DNA from: Halichondria panicea
Lineage: Eukaryota > Porifera > Demospongiae > Suberitida > Halichondriidae
Assembly: GCF_963675165.1 (NCBI RefSeq)
Contig: NC_087391.1
Location: 2,127,001 to 2,191,000, forward strand
Reading direction: 5' to 3'
DNA: 64,000 nucleotides
Numbering within the stretch: position 1 is the stretch's first letter; each line of letters opens with the position of its first letter. The notes below the pieces were generated by a model. It was not told the origin of the DNA. It saw only the letters and a program-made list of their open reading frames with translations, and did not search any database. Positions 11,426 through 22,587 of the stretch are shown piece after piece. Both the position numbers and the translations under genes were made by a program.

Positions 11426-11952
11426 CATGGTAACCCACTCAGAATGTACTGTATAATTATATTATAGCCTTGTCAATGGAGATCTTACTATTTGCTGCAA
11501 CAATATCTCTGTTACAACAATATCTCTGTCGATGTTCCCCCTGTATGCCACCATAGATAGAGGAGAAAGGGATATTGGAAACAATGTACCCTCGAAGTAT
11601 CATCCGTGTTTCCCCGCGGTTTTAATCGAGGCTTACCTCCAACGTGGGGGTCTAACATGAATAATTCATGAGAATTGTTTTTGCTGTCTGTAAAAAGTCC
11701 ACGAGCAGTTCTGCTGCTATAGACATCAACTTCATCAACTACTTGTGGCCATTTGGGACACAGCACACTACTTAGTGACAGAACCTATAGTTACAATGTA
11801 TATCATAGTAGCTAAACTAACACAAGCATGAAAAATCGCTCTGTGTTAGACTAGCTACTTCAAGACAATCAAAATTAGTTTCCAAATGATACTCACCACC
11901 AGGGGGCATTTGTTTAAGTGTTAGAGGGGTCTTTGATACACATGCATTGACT

Positions 11953-12254
11953 TAGTTGGGCGGAGCCCGACCGTCCCTGACGGGAGGTAGGGTTTTTAAG
12001 CCTATGTCAGGATTTGTCTTTGCTGCAACTATAGTTGCAGCCCAATCAGATTGCAGCATTTCTACTGTGGTCTTTGTCACGTCCGGTTGCGCAACCTCAA
12101 ATAAGGTTAACACCACTTCAGAATAATAATATTCATAGAATAAAATGATTATTCATAGCTGCTTATCAGCGTGTTACATAATTCAGCAAGACAAACCCTG
12201 ACATAGGCTTGAAACCTGACCTCCCGTCAGGGACGGTCGGGCTCCGCCCAACTA
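11953..12254. mobile_element. 302-bp Mutator-like MITE with 9-bp target duplication
   Basis: Near-perfect terminal inverted repeats of about 55 bases begin TAGTTGGGCGGAGCCCGACC. GCATTGACT is repeated directly on each side (11944-11952 and 12255-12263). The arms are almost identical, so the insertion is young. The interior has no frame. Confidence 0.92.
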
Positions 12255-12540
12255 GCATTGACTATGATTAGACTCAATAAGTTTCCCGGGAAAGAAAGCG
12301 AAACAAGGATTGTTTCTGAGCTCTACATAGACTTCATTGTAGAAGCATCACGTGAACCACTTCCGTTGCCAATCCCCTTCTCCTCTATCTATGATGCCAC
12401 CGTGGTCATGAAACCCTACATTGCTGCTTCCTGTAATGATAACCATTGTTTGTTAACCACAGTGTAAAGACATCCCAATCAATTACATGTACCACCTACT
12501 CACCAAACCCTTGCATGTGACATGCAGCTGCCATATTGAC

Positions 12541-12775
12541 AGTGACATATTTTCGCGAGTATTAATTTCTGCTATTTCTGCGAACGAGAGTAAAATCGCA
12601 AAAATTTGTACTCGCAGATAATTGAAAATTGCAAGGAATCTCTTTAAAACCACTTGTGAGTAATTTAACATTAATTTCACAACTTGAGCAAAGAATTTAA
12701 TACCAGCAAAATGAGCTAAACAGTGAAATCGCAAACAAATCTACCTGTGAAAATATGTCACCTTAAGGTATACGA
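12541..12775. mobile_element. MITE of the GTGACATATTTTC family
   Basis: Starts AGTGACATATTTTCGCGAG and ends CCTGTGAAAATATGTCACC, a terminal inverted repeat. A close relative is at 15838-16036. It abuts the left edge of the right duplicated block. Confidence 0.8.
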
Positions 12776-12784
12776 TGATCGATG

Positions 12785-14660
12785 AGCTTGCAAAAGTAGG
12801 ATCAATTTTCATTGACTGTTCAACATCTTTAACATGCTCTGGCAGTGGATCAGGTGGAGCTGGTGTGTCTACTAACAATGGCACAGTGGCCTGTTGAGAG
12901 GTGGCGTCTTCGTCCTGCGAGTGTGATGATGAGGGGCTGCTGTCTGAGGTTAGAGGAACGGCCATGTCCAGGTATATCGAGACGTGGTCCTCTGTCAGAT
13001 CAAGATGAGCGTGTTCCTACAGCGGGCAGGGAGGGAAGAACACACATGTATGTAAATCGCACATGCAAAGTTGTGTCATGTCACAGTGGTTTAATACTCC
13101 TCCTTGACTTTAGAGATGTGACTTGTGTGCTTCGAATAAGGATGGACTTACATAGTACAGATCCAAGCTATGGGGACATTCCAATTCGGGATGGGAGGAC
13201 TCGGTGATAGCCATAGGTACATTGGTCATGTGCTCCCCTCTCAAAAAGCGGCACTGTAGATGTGCTCGGACCTGGCAGTTCGGTCATGTGTTAATACAGC
13301 TGATGGAAATAGGAAACCTATATGACGGGGCAGTTTTCATGGCACTATTTGTGCCTACGTACTTATATAGGATAGAGGTTACGTACTTCTAAAGTGTCCT
13401 TTATTCAGAGGTTCTCAACTGCCCAATGGTGGTACAGTATGAAGATACAGGCAGGAGTGACCTTGCTACTAAAAGAGTGACTGCATGCATGTATTCTCAC
13501 AATGGTTCGTCAGTAGGCTCCCAGCTGTACAGGTAGACACGGCAACAGAAACAGGTCACTCTGTCCCCACCTGCAGTCCCACCGTGGTTGATGCTGGTCT
13601 GCAGAGGTACGTACAACACATCATGTGACTGCGAAACATGGCAATGTACAGCTGACTGACTTACATCTAGTTAAAAAACTGTACACTATGTCACGAGGCT
13701 TTGGGAATGGGAACGGGAATCAGGGTAGCTTGCATTGACCACTCACCGTTTGATAAAAGCCAGCTTCTGCCATCACCTTGGGAACTGGCCACCTACAGCA
13801 ACAGAAAATACAATACTCTTTATCAATGGTAAACCGTACGTATAGCGGATAATTTCTGGGGGTCAAAAAATTCGTGGTTGAGCAATATTAGTCAGTTTGT
13901 GGGATATATTTTCGTAGCTGAATGGAAAAGTGGTCAATCGCTTTATTTGTGGGTAAAATATTCGTGCTCAGGGATTCAAACACAAATACCATGACAAATT
14001 TGCACACCCGCTAAGCTAACAATGTACAATTTGGTGAAATCACAGCACAATTCAATGCCCCACCCCTCTCACCGCTGATAATGGCAGCTCAACAGTGACC
14101 TCTTCCTGCATTGATTTAACAGGAGTCTGCAACATGGTCCTGAGTTGCAGTGCTCCAGCATGGGCCAGCCTGGCGGACAGTTTGTTCCCACACACCACCA
14201 CCAGTTTGGAGGTGGTCTGGTCAACATCACAGAGGACATGAGGTGAAACGTCAGGTACGGTGATCTCTGGTGTGATAAAAAAGCAATAGGATATTGAGAT
14301 AGTAGAAGAGGTGCACTTATCAAGGTGTACCGCTTGCGCTTAGGGCCAGGGCTATGTGACCGAAAGTTGTGATTGTGAAACTTAAGCACAGTGGACGATA
14401 ACTAGTAGTCTATGCCTAAAATAACAATGTCCATTTACTTTTGATACCCTACTGATTTAACTCTTATTTTATATCCCCAGTGCAGTAGCTAGAAAGCTAC
14501 TAAACAATTCAGACCTGGTGCAATATCTACACATCTGAAGGCTCCTCTCCCATCAGACACTAGGACACAGTTCAGAGAGGGTAGATAGGACACTTGGTGT
14601 GGGCTAAACCCTCTCAGGCATAGCTCTCCTTCAACTTTCAGCTCCATCCAGTCTTGATCC
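12785..14660 (-). pseudogene. BIRC6 pseudogene in the right duplicated copy
   Basis: Pieces match BIRC6 exons: 12785-13018 (Ser-rich exon), 13130-13272 (after the BIR), 13505-13640 (BIR zinc exon, reading VTCFCCRVYLYSWEPTDEP), 13745-13790, 14070-14265 and 14520-14645 (first exon). The exon carrying WPHLNYQ and the one at 3328-3453 are missing. The SEHERH exon has a 10-base deletion that shifts the frame, its WD-like part is lost, and the first exon has lost its donor region. The conserved Trp at the BIR exon junction has become Leu. It cannot encode BIRC6. Confidence 0.88.
13836..14022. mobile_element. degenerate MITE of the ACCGTATAGC family
   Basis: It has TATAGCGGATAATTTCTGGG, TTCGTGGTTGAGCAATATTA and GTGGGTAAAATATTCGTG in the same order as the element at 6987. 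The ends are eroded. It sits where two BIRC6 exons have been lost from the right copy. Confidence 0.65.
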
Positions 14661-14803
14661 AACCAGTGATTGATGAATGGTAAGGATCGCCTAAGCTATA
14701 AACTAAAACAGATGTTGCCACATGTTGTTTATCACTGAGCATGCGCACAACAGATGTAAACAAACAAGAGGGGTGCAAACATAGGTAAGGTAAAGGGTCA
14801 TCA

Positions 14804-15834
14804 ATGAAACTAGAAATGAATCAACGACAGAAGAAGAAGGTCTCTCATGCCAAAAAAAGATCTCATGAAGCTACCAGGAAGAATGAAGCTCACCCCAAAG
14901 CGTCCCCACAACCTCAGAAACCAGTGGAGAGTAAACCAGTGAAGACTGCAGTGGTAGATGAGTCATTCAGTCGTAAGGAGTGATGATCAACCAGGCAAGA
15001 GCTTTAGCAAGAGGAAGATTGCTAGCAACTGGAATCGGTATGATCTACGTTTGTGGTTTATCCCTAGATGCATATATAATACCTATAACCACGCTAAGTT
15101 TCATTATTGTGTAGCCGTAGGTGATGACGGGAACGGGACCACCATTTACGCATTTCTGAAACCGAAGAAGAGCTACAACAGCGACTGCTGCAACTCTTCA
15201 ATCTACCCACTCAATTGCCCTCCACGTTTAATGAACCAAATCATTTCATGATTGACCCTAAAGAGAGCACTAACTATATCACCCTTGACTGCAACAAACT
15301 AGCCGAGTCCCTAGCTATCATCCCCCTTCATGATCGCCTTGATTTGAATGTAGAACTACTTGAAATGGGAGGCTACTCTACAGCAACTAGCAGCCAAGAG
15401 GTTACCAAGGATACTCTCTCTGAGACTGAACCTCCTCTACAGCAACTAGCAGCCAAGAGGTTACCAAGGATACTCTCTCTGAGACTGAACCTCGAGAAAC
15501 GAATCAAAGAGAGCCCCTTCAAGTCAAAGCCATGGACAAACATAAGAAGCAAAGTGAGCCACCCCCACCCAAAAAGTCAGAACTGTCTGAAAAGCAGAAA
15601 CAAACAACATCCGTCGCTCCATCTCATACTCGAACACTTCCCACTCCTACAGTCAAACAATCGATTGTAGTAGCCACTATTTCAGGCCACACAGTTGAGC
15701 GCAGTGCTGGATCAGATAACGGTGAATTGGATAGCCTCGTAGCCGTTAGTGGTTGTGGCGGTGAGATGGACCAACTAACTGGCACTCATGAAACAGATGA
15801 ATTGGACGATATTCTGGATGAGTTGTTGGCATGA
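14804..15834 (+). pseudogene. AVEN pseudogene in the right duplicated copy
   Basis: It aligns with 4619-5598 over the whole length. An 8-base loss after SFSRK gives an early stop (RKE then TGA near 14981). The exon-1 donor region is deleted. A segment of about 55 bases (CTACAGCAACTAGCAGCCAA and what follows, 15379-15490) is duplicated in tandem. The second exon is still largely open, so decay may be recent. The start codon and upstream NRF1-like site persist, so a transcript may still be made. Confidence 0.85.
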
Positions 15835-15837
15835 TCT

Positions 15838-16036
15838 TACATATTTTCGCGTGTATTAATTTCTGCTATTTCTGCGAATGAGAGTAAAATCGCAAAAATT
15901 AATACTCGCAAATAATTGGCTGCCCTCTTGTTTAATGTATCCAGATCGACATTTCGCAAAATATTATACCGCAAAATGTACAAAACTGTAAAAACGCAAA
16001 CAAATCTACCTGTGAAAATATGTCACCTTAAGGTAT
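15838..16036. mobile_element. MITE of the GTGACATATTTTC family
   Basis: It has ends TTACATATTTTCGCG and GTGAAAATATGTCACCTTAA. The left duplicated copy shows the empty site (ATCTTATTATATATGAAATG, near 5600), which confirms insertion after the duplication. Related to 12541-12775. Confidence 0.85.
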
Positions 16037-16179
16037 ATGAAATGTTGTCTTCACTTAGTGTCACGCATGCAGTGTTATAACGCTACGCATATCACCAAGT
16101 CTTAAAACGTATATATAACCATTCAAAATTGATATTGCAATGTAAGAAACAGTATAATGTTGAACAAAACAATTAAAAG

Positions 16180-19100
16180 CTAATTAATAATTTCCAATGT
16201 TGACGGAGAGGAATGTTTATGAACAGTTTGTCCAGCATGAAATGTTGTAAGTGGTGTAGGGGATTTACCCTGTCCTACATGAGACGCTGTAGGGGGTTTA
16301 CCGTCTGTGGGGGGTAGTGTCCTGCTGGTGTAATTGGGACTGGAAGTGGACCCCCTGCTGAGAGGCATGGAGGGTAGGGTGAGGTCTTCCTTCACCACTT
16401 GGATGGTCAGATCGTTCAATTGACTCGCCAGACGAGACGTCAACTGTGTCAGCACCTCCTAAATGATGTGTGTGTGGGGGGGGGGGAGTGGGAGAATTGA
16501 GCAATTCATAAAGCATCAAAAAAAAAGTAGAGTAATAAACAAACACGGCCACTCAGTCATGTATACACCTGCGGCTACTATGGACTCTACATTGAGAAAT
16601 CAATGTATAACTGGTAAGAAAGAACACGTACCTGGCTGAACATCATGGCTAATTGACTGAATATGTATGTACCTGTTCATTGGCATCTCTTCTCACACGA
16701 ACATGAAGGGAGCCAGCCTAGCGGACAAAACACAGATCAATATTTAGTAACTGTTATATCACCCTAACCATCCTGCACTCACATAACTGCCATAGGCAAC
16801 GGTCCAGAAGTGCTCGTTCTTAATTTCCAAGACACCATCCAGTGTTGATGCCTGTGTATACATAATGTTACAGTCCAGCACAACACCACACACTTAATTG
16901 GGATGTCCACTTTAACAAACTTGGTAGTATGTGGCATATTTTGCCATCCAGACTCATTACCCCACCCAAACACCACCACCCTTCTTGTGGCCAGACATCT
17001 ATCACTAGGTAACAGGGTAACAGTTACCAAATTTACCTACATATATACTCACTTCTCTAAGGGACTTGTCCAGCAGTGGCAGAATGTGCTCAGGAGCAGT
17101 CTGAGGGGAGATAATAGATTCATAACTGAGCCAAGCAAAACTGCTGATGAGCTATCATTGTGCATCAATACAATAACAACGAGGCTAAAACACAACAATA
17201 ATTATGTTCACATACACACATGCATGCAGTCATGTACTCGTACATACAGAAACGTTATATAGGAACTAGGGATTGAGTACCACTAGAGGAACGAGTATTC
17301 TCTATGTAGCACAAGGTTATGGGTTGATCCTCACCTGCAGCAGTATCTTGGCACTGTAGATGGCGAGAGGCAGCATGGTCCCACAGATAAGAGTGCATAT
17401 GAACAGGGAGCCGGCTACATCAGCTAGGTACAGCTCACTGTGGGGAAGACCAGTCTAACAATTTCCTCTGAACATTCAATATTATACGTACACATCATGA
17501 GTACTATAATTATACATGTAGTAAGAAAGTCCCAGCCTTGTTTCCAGGCCGATTATTCTTTAATGTAAAGGCACCTTACACTGTATAACTTACCGGCAAT
17601 GATGCAGTTGGTATAGAAAGTGCTCTCTTGCAGTATACATAGATTTATAAATTAAGGGGATCTAAATAATGTTGTATAACGTTGTGGTTACACACACACT
17701 CTTAAAACTAGCTGGCTGAATGACACACGAGCTTACTCGAGGTCAATGAGGAGCTGAGTGAGGAGGACGGTGGCAGCTCCGCCCAATGCCAGGAGGTTGA
17801 GGGGGTTTGGTTTAGAGTAGCGCAGCTGACGGGGGGAGAGCTCACTGTGACACAGGTCGTGGAGAGCCCTCTGGAACCAGTTGGACGGGGCCGCTATGAG
17901 TGTGTGTGTGCATGGGAGAGAGGCATACTGATCTGTTTGTACAGCACATGAAACTTCATGAAGAGTAAATTGCCAACTAATGCAGCCTAGACTAAACGAG
18001 CCACTTGATAACTAGGAATGGTACGCAAAGATCTTTAACGGGGCCTATATAGTAGATTACAGCTACTTACCAACAGTACGACCAGTTTGTGGCATTACCT
18101 TCTGTTGTGTGCCTCAGGGGCAGATTGGACACACCGAATGTCACCAGAAAGTGTATGAACACACCCACAAACATGCCCAGCAGCATCTTTTCCCTGCATT
18201 GAGTAAGGTTATGTATTCAAAGGTTATAAATTATAAATCAGCTCTAGTATACATGTATATGCTAGTAAGGTTGCAAGGCAGGTGATGCTTCCGCATACAT
18301 ACATTAAGCATTGATAGACTTAAGTAGAAGCAAAATCATTGCAGTCACCATTAATTTTCGTACATATACTATCTTAAACACAAGATGAGACTCACGTTCC
18401 AACTGGAGGTGGATCAAATATTCTCTCCATGCTGCAATTAAAGAGCACACCATCACACCGGTTTATACAGTGATTATAATCACACACAAAAACTGATACA
18501 TGTTTGAGCAGTAGGGGAGACAGTAAATGTACTTAATAGGGTATCATACAGGATTTTGAAGTAGAGGGGGGAAATAAGACGTGCTTTTGAAAAGTAACCA
18601 GAAAATGTTTGCTAAAAAAACTGGTCAACTGTTATTTCAATACCCTGTTTAGTATGTAACAACATTGCCAGCTATGGACACTCAGTCATACAACTACCTG
18701 TACTACCTGAATGCACATTTCAGGGGGGGAGGGGGTATCCCCCCTTTCCCCTGTATGACACCCTGTACTATAATCAAATAGTAGTCTGTGTGTTCACCTG
18801 TGCTTAATGAGGTTGGTGCTGAACAGGATGAGGAGGATGGAGATTGAGAATACTGCTAGGACATCCACTCTAGCAAACCTGTAAGAGTGGATTATTTAGA
18901 CTGGCACTGCATAGCCATTGAGAATTACTATGACTATACACGTATAAAACACTGTGTAACACAAGTGATTTCATTGCACATTCGAATTGGGCCATAGATC
19001 TACTACGTATATAGGTTGCAGAATTTTGGCTCACCCATAGGAGAATTTGGGGGTGGGCTTTTGCTTGGTGACCCACACGGAGACCATACAGGTCAGTAAA

Positions 19101-19457
19101 CTACATGTAAGAGGAAAGTGGTGTTGATAATGGATGGACAGTAAACACACTTAGTATTCAGTTTCTTACCTCCCAACATTGAAGAGAGTGAGGTAGGCAA
19201 AAGAAGACAGAGCTGGAGGGAAGAAAGTCAAAAATTACATTGTGATTGGGAGAGGGCGGTGAAAATGTATGTGTCAAGAGAAGGCATAAACTGTTAGTTT
19301 AAACACAAATTGTCATTGGCTGGTCAATAGTACAGTAGCGAGCTTTATACTCACCGAGACTGTTTGTGGTGTGGCACCAGTAGAAGAGCAAGCAGGTGAG
19401 GGGGAGTACTAGCAGGAGGAGCACAAATACGTGCAGGGACTGGAGGAGGTGAGACAT
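16180..19457 (-). CDS. SLC30A6: zinc transporter ZnT6-like (SLC30A6)
   Basis: About 13 exons read right to left, all with GT/AG borders. In order they give MSHLLQSLHVFVLLLLVLPL with LLFYWCHTTNSL (19457 down), SSFAYLTLFNVG, LLTCMVSVWVTKQKPTPKFS (19020-19095), FARVDVLAVFS (18800-18878), MERIFDPPPVG, KMLLGMFVGVFIHFLVTFGV, APSNWFQRALHDLCHSEL (17755-17895), ELYLADVAGSLFICTLICGT, TAPEHILPLLDKSLRE, LDGVLEIKNEHFWTVAYGS, SLHVRVRRDANEQ, and the final VLTQLTSRLASQLNDLTIQV exon (16180-16462). LDGVLExxNEHFW and HVRxRRDANEQ are diagnostic of ZnT6, the cation-diffusion-facilitator subunit that pairs with ZnT5 in the Golgi and lacks zinc-binding residues of its own. The start ATG has an in-frame stop upstream, so the N-terminus is shorter than in vertebrates. 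A MITE lies in an intron (18538-18773). The last exon was duplicated to 5820-6790. Confidence 0.93.
18538..18773. mobile_element. MITE of the CAGGGTGTCATACAGG family in an SLC30A6 intron
   Basis: Starts AGGGTATCATACAGGATTTT and ends CCTGTATGACACCCTG, an inverted pair. The interior matches 9147-9345. Non-coding. Confidence 0.8.
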
Positions 19458-19527
19458 GCAAATGGACTATTATCCATTGGATCTATATAGTAGCTCAATT
19501 TGATGCATGCACTGCGTCGTGCTGGTA

Positions 19528-19592
19528 GACTCGCCGTCACAGTTGCACGGCAAACAGTGCAACAGTGACGGCTTGCGAGTCTATCGTGCTGG
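19528..19592. repeat. imperfect hairpin upstream of SLC30A6
   Basis: TAGACTCGCCGTCACAGTTG and its inverted partner (minus strand TAGACTCGCAAGCCGTCACT) flank a loop of about 8 bases. CGTGCTGG lies on both outer sides. Possibly a tiny foldback element. Confidence 0.6.
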
Positions 19593-19764
19593 AGCTAGTG
19601 TACGTGTACGTGTGTGTACATACTTTAACATTATAATTATACTTTTACCTTTTTATCCTTAAATGGAGAGATTAGGAGATCTTTTATGTCCATAGATAGT
19701 ATTGAAGTATCCAAAAGGGTAAGGTTGTAGTCGAGTCAGAGTGCACTCCTTCAAGCAAGAAAGT

Positions 19765-19815
19765 TAGTCTCATGAATCAGCCGCACTTTCCAAGTGCGGC
19801 TGATTCATGAGACTA
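19765..19815. repeat. perfect 24-bp palindrome with 3-base loop
   Basis: TAGTCTCATGAATCAGCCGC plus ACTT is followed by a 3-base loop and its exact complement. It sits 99 bases before the CEBPZOS-like start. A related AATCAGCCGCAACACTTT piece is at about 36350. Confidence 0.85.
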
Positions 19816-19913
19816 CAAAAAAGTCAGCATCAAGAGGTCGAGGTTTAATAGTTGGGCGTGGCTTATGTTCTGCCGAGTTGAGTCTAGCTCTAGCTCTCTG
19901 GCTTTCTCATGAC

Positions 19914-21228
19914 ATGCCTCTGACACGGATAGGGAAGTGGACTGTGCTGGCCAGCATCGTCACAGTGGAGGTGGCAGCACTTTATGTGAGCTGGTACCAC
20001 TGGGACCACCTCAACAGGAGCCAAGGTGTGTGCCAGGTTTAGTTAGCACGTTATCCACCCTTGATATACCACTGAGCCACTGAATGTCAGCCGCCATAAG
20101 TAATCAGCTGCTCGTATGTCAACACACTTGAAAATGGGTTGTTTTTGCTGCTATATAATTATGGAGCACTTCAACGCTGTGTTCCGGACGTTAACTTTTC
20201 GATGCTGCCGAAAGCACCCATTGCATGTATTTCTTGCACGACAATTTCTAGGCATAATCTAACCATAGATTGAAAGCGTGTTATAAATTGCTGAAAGAGA
20301 TGATGTCTTGAGGAAACACAACTTTCTTATTTGAGGGAGTTACCCGGCTTAGCTTAATAGCCTCGTTCATAGGGCGTAACGCGGACAGTTTTCGAGGCTC
20401 CACTGCAGATTCAATGTAAAATCGTCACGTGCACCACTCCGTTTCCTTAACTCTTCAATCTATGATTTAACTAAGATTACTTGTATATAGTGGCCTATAA
20501 AGGCATCGATATCCATACCAATGGATGCATGTTCAGACACTCGAGCTGTAATAAAAATGTATTCTTCTGCACCATCTGATACCGTACTTCTTGCCCCCTT
20601 CTAATAAGGCGCCATATAGCACCATATAAATTCATTGGCTATTTCATACACTAGCCTCGAAAACGTAATTAATATTAAAAAGCGGTGCCATATTCAAAAA
20701 GTACGGTAAGTATAAATTATCTTACTATGGATGTACAAATAATAATTATTAGCTACAAAGTCTTTTGGGATCTACTGTCTGGATAATTTGCAAGATCAGA
20801 CAATAATCGGAAATTACGACAGCAAGCTGTGTCTGTAGTTTGAATAACTGCAAACTTACGAAGACATGCTGCCCACTATTCCCAACATCTCTATTAGACG
20901 ATCTCACCAAAAAAGCATGGGAACAAGATCCACAAAAACATTTGCAATGTGAAAAATGGCTACTATTTAAAGCGTATTTCAGACAGTTTCATATTTTCAG
21001 CTCCCGAAAACATTGTAGATGGTATTTCAATTGTAAAGTAACAGTTGCTTAATCTGAGTGCGTAAAATTGTTTCCTTACAATGAATGATTGTCTGAATAT
21101 CCAGTGTGTCTTTTATACGGCGCTGCTTCATCAACCCATTCTTCTATCCCACTGCAGACTACAGACAATGGATGTACAATAACCATCCTAGAATGCTAAA
21201 CGGTAGGTCCATTTTTATGGAACAGTGA
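19914..21228 (+). CDS. CEBPZOS-like small membrane protein
   Basis: Exon 1 (19914-20025) gives MPLTRIGKWTVLASIVTVEV and a hydrophobic segment to WDHLNRSQ. After a 1.1-kb intron, exon 2 from 21158 (acceptor CTGCAG) gives DYRQWMYNNHPRMLNG and reaches a stop at 21228, about 60 residues. The hydrophobic helix followed by SQD[FY]RQxMxxxxPxxL is the layout of CEBPZOS, a small mitochondrial membrane protein. Vertebrate CEBPZOS continues with YYKSTE; a GTAGGT donor after AACG (21202) could lead to a third exon that I did not find, so the 3' end is uncertain. Head-to-head with SLC30A6, 456 bases apart. Confidence 0.5.
20046..21157. other. intron of the CEBPZOS-like gene
   Basis: AT-rich with no exon, RNA gene or clear inverted-repeat element recognised. 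Short open frames here have no family signal. Confidence 0.4.
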
Positions 21229-21246
21229 TGCAGGGGATGTGCCCAC

Positions 21247-21348
21247 ACTGCATGGTTGGGTTGGTGCGAGCCACCTCACAGGCCTAGTTTAGTACATACT
21301 GCATGGTTGGGTTGGTGCGAGCCACCTCACAGGCCTAGTTTAGTACAT
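21247..21348. repeat. 51-bp tandem duplication
   Basis: Two identical 51-base units beginning ACTGCATGGTTGGGTTGGTG lie end to end in the 3' region of the CEBPZOS-like gene. Confidence 0.9.
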
Positions 21349-22587
21349 TTTTAGGCTAGGCAAGTGTGTGTGTGTGTGTTAAATTGAAATTGATGATTGA
21401 AAATAGCCACCACTCGAAAATTATGGGCACCTCACTGAGTATTATACGGACCCCTGATTTTGAGAAACAAATTAAACCGAGACATTGGTTGTTTACATAA
21501 TTATTGCCCATTTTTATCATGCACGTACACATAATAGAAGATCGATCTGTATACGTGTGACATACATAACACACGCACACACATCAACAGTGTTTTACCA
21601 GTCGTGCACTTTGGCTGGCATTAAAGATGCTAAAAGCAGAGACTTGAGAGACTGGGGCAAATAGAAAATAGCCATTATTTATAGTTTTACTCGCCACGTC
21701 ACCCTGTGGCAGCATGTGACTGGAAGCCAGCTGGTTATGCCCATGAATAATTGTGCTAAATAGCATTAGCTGATAAACTAGTGCACTTAATGACTGCACA
21801 TCATTAAGCGACCCTTGGAAGCAATGTAATATTACGTTCATATGTTCTATTGTGTGTGCCATTCACATCGATCTTATTGTATTATGTGTGCTGAATTAAT
21901 TTCTGGCTATAAATTATAATTATACATGTATGTATAGCCATCAGGTCTAAATTATTAATGGACTATATACACTTTTGTAAGTATTAGGTTTGTTTAACTT
22001 GAACAGCGATGATTTCTTGCGAGTAAAATTTTTTCGTTTGCTTTATTTATACAACCGCTCACTGTTGTATTGCATACCTTCTGGAATCAGTTTTCGTGGG
22101 GAAAATTCCATCGTAGGCATGCATACGCATAATCTACAAAAGTCTTAGGCTCTTAGCCCCATTAGCCCCAGACGCATGCCAATTGAGGTCACAGTACATG
22201 CACAATCATCATTATTTTATGTACATGTACATGTATTATGAAAACTAGGAATACAGTACCATACAGTACTGATTGTGTACGCAGGTTTATCCATTAGCAT
22301 ACAGTACGAATCTATGGCAACATAAACCATCCTTGGCCTCGGGGCTTCGCCCTTGTCCTTGGAGGTTACTGCTGTTGGATAATAAGTATATATAACATAA
22401 TGTCAAATTTAATGAAACACCCAGTAATGAATTATAGCAAAATAACGTAAAAAATAACACTAGTCTTATATAACACAAGTCAGAGAAGAATGCACAGTAC
22501 AGTACCAAGGTGTTCATAGTTGTACACTGTACAAACCAAAATAGAAAACAAATAAAAGGGATGGTGTAGATATAGCTAGCAAATGCT
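21349..22587. other. intergenic, no gene seen
   Basis: AT-rich, with short TG and ATAATTAT runs. No coding, RNA or mobile-element signal was recognised between the CEBPZOS-like gene and the ZFAND3 stop. Confidence 0.4.

Larger units (their letters stand above)
9390..12540. repeat. nest of degenerate repeat copies with inserted MITEs
   Basis: A roughly 250-350 base sequence recurs four to five times in direct orientation. Its landmarks are TGTATGCCACCATGGTCA, TGTAATGATAACCATGGACC, CATGTGACATGCAGCTGCCA and TCAATGCATGGAGATCTTA, at about 9440-9830, 10570-10740, 11085-11490, 11530-11560 and 12385-12530. Several copies are split by the inserted elements listed separately. No protein-coding gene is seen in this 3 kb. 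Confidence 0.6.
12785..16510. repeat. segmental duplication, right copy (decayed)
   Basis: Same order and orientation as 995-6815 but with many small deletions in genes, loss of two BIRC6 exons and added MITEs. On its left it ends inside a BIRC6 exon next to a MITE. On its right it runs without break into the rest of SLC30A6, so its right flank is the ancestral one. Confidence 0.9.

Noticed and set aside
12785-16510. Second functional BIRC6/AVEN locus
   Set aside because: Lost exons, lost donor sites and frame shifts in both genes; only the left copy is coherent.
20840-21052. 70-residue frame in the CEBPZOS-like intron
   Set aside because: AT-rich with no family match and within an intron supported by phase.
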